Assembly (NCBI RefSeq): GCF_901933205.1
Contig: NC_044573.1
Coordinates: forward strand, 53,005,493-53,069,492
Direction: 5' to 3'
Source: Camarhynchus parvulus
Lineage: Eukaryota; Chordata; Aves; Passeriformes; Thraupidae
DNA: 64,000 nt
A model generated the notes under the pieces. That model did no database searches. It was not told the DNA's origin and worked only from the letters and a program-made list of their open reading frames with translations. Below are positions 60,000-64,000 of this stretch, one piece after another. Positions within the stretch are counted from its first letter, which is position 1. Each line of letters starts with the position of its first letter. Made by a program: the position numbers and the translations under genes.

Positions 60000-60690
60000 C
60001 ACTGACAGTAAAGGATATGGCTTTCCTGCTGACTTCAGCGAGAGGTAGGGCTGTTGGAACAGTTTTCCCTGGCTGTGCTTTAGTCACATGCATTTCCACA
60101 TGCGGCAGGGTTAAAAGATTCATCGCCCTTCCTGATTCTGCTTCACCCCAGTGTTTGAGAGCAGTGGTGGGGGGCAGCGAGGGAAAAAGGAAGACATTCA
60201 TACACAACGAGGAGCTGAAACCAAAAGGCCAGCCCGTGCTGCATGTTCCCACTTCTCGGCAACTGTGAGTCACACGCCTTAAACACATTTGTGCGCCGGT
60301 TGTGCGAGTTGTCCCTAGAATGCTTCAAACTTTTTATAGCTGCTCCCACTTGCTGCAGTGTCACCTGCTGGTGAGATCAAAGCACTCAATAGCACGCTCC
60401 CCCGCTCCATGCTCAACAAAGTCACCGGAGCCCTTGAAAACTCCTACAGATGTTTCCTCTCTGAAGACAAAAGGATATTTTTCTCCCCTCCCTTCCTCCT
60501 TCACACCAAAGAACAAATCCTATGCCTGGCTGAGTTTGTACCACCTCAGATTAATTGGCACTAATGCAAATGTTCGTGGCTGTGTGTGGGATGTTGCTGA
60601 GAGCATAATGGTTGTCGTATTTGCTTGCATGTGGTTACTCCACTTCAGCTGTGTAATTCATTGCTTTATAAAGTGCCTTACAATGCGCTA
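60000..60690. promoter_or_regulatory. Possible conserved enhancer-like block
   Basis: The block mixes scattered CpG with many factor-like words: GTGAGTCACACG, TCACC-TGCT-GGTGA (an inverted repeat holding an E-box, near 60360-60375), AGATCAAAG (TCF type), AGATTAATTGG (homeodomain type) and an octamer ATGCAAAT (60564-60571) 10 bp further on. There is no recognised repeat. A 134-codon frame (60302-60706) exists but has no domain. Function is inferred from motif content. Confidence 0.27.
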
Positions 60691-61659
60691 CAGCACAGGA
60701 AGCTAATCATATGCCGTGGCAGACAATACAGCAGAGATTCAGAGTTACTGCAGGTCTCCTAAGGCCTGTGCCCTGAAGTCCCCAGTCCTTTTTCATCAAA
60801 AGTCCCCCTCGAGTGAGTGTCTATTTTGCCACCTGGAACAAACTCTTAGAACTGCCAGAATGTCTGGAGCTTTTCTGCTGGCTCCTCGTGGGATTCCCTT
60901 TCATTCCTTTTCAGTCTAATTCCTCTTCCCTTCACTCCCACCCTGAGTTTCTCTCCCTCTTTTTAGGCATCTTATTGGCAGTGTACTCCAGGCATAGCAG
61001 TATGAAGGTTGTACAAGAGTTTCCATTCTAAGGGGGTTATTTTGAGTTGCTTATGTTTTTGGCTGCAATTTTAAGCATTTGATATCAAGCCTAGAAGCAA
61101 TTTTTTAATTGGAAAGTGTAAGCTGAGATAGGTACAAGAACAAAGATCTCTTAAAAAACAATACTTCCAACTGTGTAATTTTAGCAGTTCTCATTGATGT
61201 GGGGATGGATTGGTGTTTGGTTCTGCAGTATCTTTCGCCTCTTGTGCCCTTGAGTGTTACTGGCTGGTAGTCACAGGGTGGGTTTTTTTGTGAATTAGGA
61301 CTCTGCTCTTCAGGTACCAATCTATGCTGCTACCAAGCTCTCATCTCTAGTTTCTTCCTTTCAAGAGGAAATATCTCCCTCTCTCTTTGATCAATAAAGC
61401 ATGGATGAAGAATGGTGAGCTCCTCTGCTATACAGAGACAATTGAAAAGCCAGCATAGAAGGAAGCAGTGAATTTGCCCAGTTGGTTGCATAAGTTTTTG
61501 CCTTGGTCTAGTTTGCTGGCCTAGCAGAAGCTGAACCATGTAGAAGTTCATAATTTAATTTATTTTCTAAAAATGCACAAAATTCTATTAGAAACCCTAC
61601 ATGACAAGACTATCAAATTGCAAACACTCAAAGGCTAAGGAAATGACAAAATTGAGCTT
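60691..61659. other. Unique sequence, no gene seen
   Basis: No recognised repeat, RNA gene or exon. Frames of 65-73 codons on both strands are unremarkable. Confidence 0.45.
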
Positions 61660-61810
61660 GCCTACCCAGCCTTAATTCTGTTTCTTCGCTTGTATAGTTA
61701 CAATAAAGTTTAATTAGATTGTCACATATTATTTTGGGGAGCTGCTGGAGCTGGTCTCCCGCCTCATTCATTTTGCATGCTAATGCAGTGCAAGGCAGTT
61801 TTTCTTGAAA
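61660..61810. promoter_or_regulatory. Possible conserved non-coding element
   Basis: TTTAATTAGATTG, GTCACATATTATTTTG and TTTTGCATGCTAATGCAG form a compact group of homeodomain and octamer-like words within about 100 bp, without a repeat match. The evidence is the same kind as for the other blocks and equally untested. Confidence 0.25.
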
Positions 61811-63944
61811 CACTGAGGGCTGGAGTTTCTCACTTACTGCAGGGGCTGTATGATGTGTCATAAATAAGATTGGTGTTCATAGAAGGCAGGAGCTGTGAAT
61901 GTAGAATGATAATGAAGAGTTTGGATAGCGACAGAGTAACCACTTACTCCTTCACCCTGCCAGCCACCCACTGCTATTCCAGTCCCTCCAGTCCGCAGCT
62001 GAGGACACCAAACTGATACTCCCATACTGGCTGCCTCACCAGCAAACTTACATATTCCCATGCTCCAGTTTCCTGGGAACAATTCAGGAGAAGATGCCAG
62101 GATGTTATGTGCCCTAATTCAGAGACCAATCCTGAGGGACATACTGACCCTCTTATGTGTCCTGTGGTAAATTACTGCTGTGGGAATGACAATGGCTCCA
62201 CATCTCACTGGGTCTTTCGCCTTAAAAATTAGAATCTTTCTGTGTGGTTATTCATAGAGAAGTTTCTTCACAGATAAACACTCTAAGGACAAGTTCTCTT
62301 TTCATTTTCAGACAGTGGTAAATGTGAAAATCAGTTTCATGCAGTAGGGTTAATTCATATTCAGGCAGTCATTACTGTTCCCAATAAATGAAAGGTTTGT
62401 GACCATTTATTTGAGGGGTAAGTTATCTGTCTTCCCTGTTTGTATTTAAGGGTGGCCATTCCACTTCTGATAAAGACTGTGTAATTCCTCCCAGATGTTC
62501 TTTTCTGTTTATTTCTGATTGGTTGTAAGTGCTGGAGTGAGTTTTCCTTTTAGCTACAAATGCTACTCTTTGAAATTAAAGTGCATGACAGTAGAACTTA
62601 AGTGTAATAAGAAAACGCAGACTGTGCTCCTGTAATTTCACTTGCCTCTTTCCCATGTTCTTCTGCAACTGTAGCAAAATGCTGAATAGCTTAAGTATTT
62701 CCTCTTCAGAAAGCTAGGAAATATAACCAGGGACACTGAGCCACACTGAAATGAGAAAGGGCTCCTAGAGCACTGAGAAATGTTCCAGTTCTTTTAGGTT
62801 CAACCAGCCCTTTTCTGTTTGTTCCTTCAACTTATGTAAATTATTAGAGTTCAAGAAGATTTAATATTTATCATCCAAGACAGGAAGGGTCAGCCCTCCT
62901 TTCTTCTACATTCCCTCTACTGGAAAAGTGTAGTTTCAGTAAAATGTCAGGATTTGTGATTTAAATACATTTCAGCAAGAAGACTTGCAAATTGTTATTT
63001 CTTCTGTCCCTCCCCCAAAAGTGTCTCTAATTTTTTCTCTCCAAAATAGTAGGATCTAAGGAGTAAAGCAAGATGACTACAGTTGCTACATAACAAGGCT
63101 TAAAATCTCCCTTTTTAAAGCTCTTAAAGTTCTTCAGAGTCTTTGGACAAATTGCTGAATAAAGTACATCACATTAGTGATGGTGACCTGTGAGTGTCCA
63201 GCAGGATCCCTCCATGAGATCTTCTTTTTAAGATGACATCTATACATGAAATGATTTACTTGTTCATTATTATTTGGAGATGTCACTGTTTGCACTGAAA
63301 TGGTGTGTACATCCCATTGTGCCACACATTGAGCATCATGAATTCCTATGATCTTGCCTTATTTCAGGAATAAATAATAAAAATACTTGTTAGGTATGAT
63401 ATCAATATAAGAGCCAATCTTAACCCTTGACTTGATTTGCTTCCAGAAAACCCAGTGACTGTTCTGGGACACGATGAACTATCATGCTAACATTTTATGG
63501 TAGCAACATCAGTTCCTTCAGAATACAGACTTTCATTAGAGAACTGCCCCATGCAGTTACAGATATCACAGTCTTCACAGAGCAGGTGCAACGCTACTTT
63601 ACCAGTTGTCAGTTAGTGTTTTGAAAAGCAATTCTATGTTATTCCACCCATTTTTCAGGCCTCATCTCTTCAGAATCGTCAAGCACTTGATTTCCTTTGG
63701 GTCCATTAATCAGGTTTTAGAATATGTAGGGTGTTCTGAATATCCATGCATCCATCTACAGCTTTTTGATGACATCCTTCGGCTGCTCTCACATGCTTTT
63801 GTTGTGCAGGCTTTGTCCTGCTGTTCATTCCTCAGGACCTTTCCTGACCACCTTTCCTCATTCTTGCTTTTTCATGGGTTAGTCACAGATGGACAGGTTC
63901 TCTAGGGCTCTTCATTTACACTCTGGGACAGCAAAAGTTCATCC
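61811..63944. other. Unique sequence, no gene seen
   Basis: Only short frames (up to 99 codons at 63606-63905, +), none with domains. No recognised repeat until the CR1 at the right edge. Confidence 0.5.
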
Positions 63945-64000
63945 TTCAGTACCTAAAGGGTGTCTACAAGAGAGCTGGTGAGATTTTTTTTACAAGGGCA
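63945..64000 (+). mobile_element. CR1 LINE fragment, cut by window end (copy E)
   Basis: TTCAGTACCTAAAGGG, then ACAAGAGAGCTGG and TTTACAAGGGCA, correspond to the middle of the CR1 3' region, the same place as 5880-5935 in copy A. The element continues beyond the window. Its left edge is where the copy is 5'-truncated. Confidence 0.85.

Overview
The window looks like bird nuclear DNA from a gene-poor region or a very long intron. The evidence is the repeat content. There are five 3'-end fragments of CR1 LINEs of the avian type, with the usual terminal ATTCTATGA-like repeats. There is one solitary avian ERVL-type LTR, and there are several very old amniote elements (a CR1 of reptile type and MIR/L2-type SINE relics). 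Recognised interspersed repeats cover only a small share of the window, as is usual in birds. I found no bacterial, plasmid or phage features, no rRNA or tRNA, and no CRISPR array. The species cannot be fixed from the sequence alone.

No protein-coding gene can be called with confidence. Every long open frame is a GC-rich shadow, a microsatellite shadow or a short chance frame without recognisable domains. Two CpG islands look like promoters. Island 1 (about 1.0-2.05 kb) has a TATA-like box and a well-spaced initiator on the + strand, and an open frame of about 150 codons follows. Island 2 (about 32.7-33.6 kb) carries an E-box, a full palindromic CRE, GC boxes, an AP-1 site and a possible splice donor. 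A smaller GC-rich patch lies at 57.4-57.8 kb.

Layout: 0-2 kb, a hairpin and CpG island 1. 2-6.6 kb, unique sequence, a GATA-type palindrome, then two CR1 copies in tail-to-tail orientation. 6.6-32 kb, mostly unique AT-rich DNA with a few ancient SINE relics, simple repeats, one possible small exon (18.67 kb) and several patches dense in transcription-factor-like motifs (9.6, 14.3, 24.5 and 28.2 kb). 32.2-33.75 kb, a CR1 fragment abutting CpG island 2. 36-45 kb, the most repeat-rich part: G-runs, an amniote SINE relic, the ERVL LTR beside an old CR1, a 480-bp pyrimidine tetranucleotide tract, a fourth CR1 and a second copy of the same SINE family. 45-64 kb, unique sequence with a 39-bp tandem duplication, an octamer palindrome, the GC-rich patch, two more enhancer-like stretches and a CR1 cut off by the window end.

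The best biological reading is regulatory DNA around one or two promoters whose coding exons lie outside the window or are non-coding. Conservation could not be measured here, so all enhancer calls are inference from motif content.
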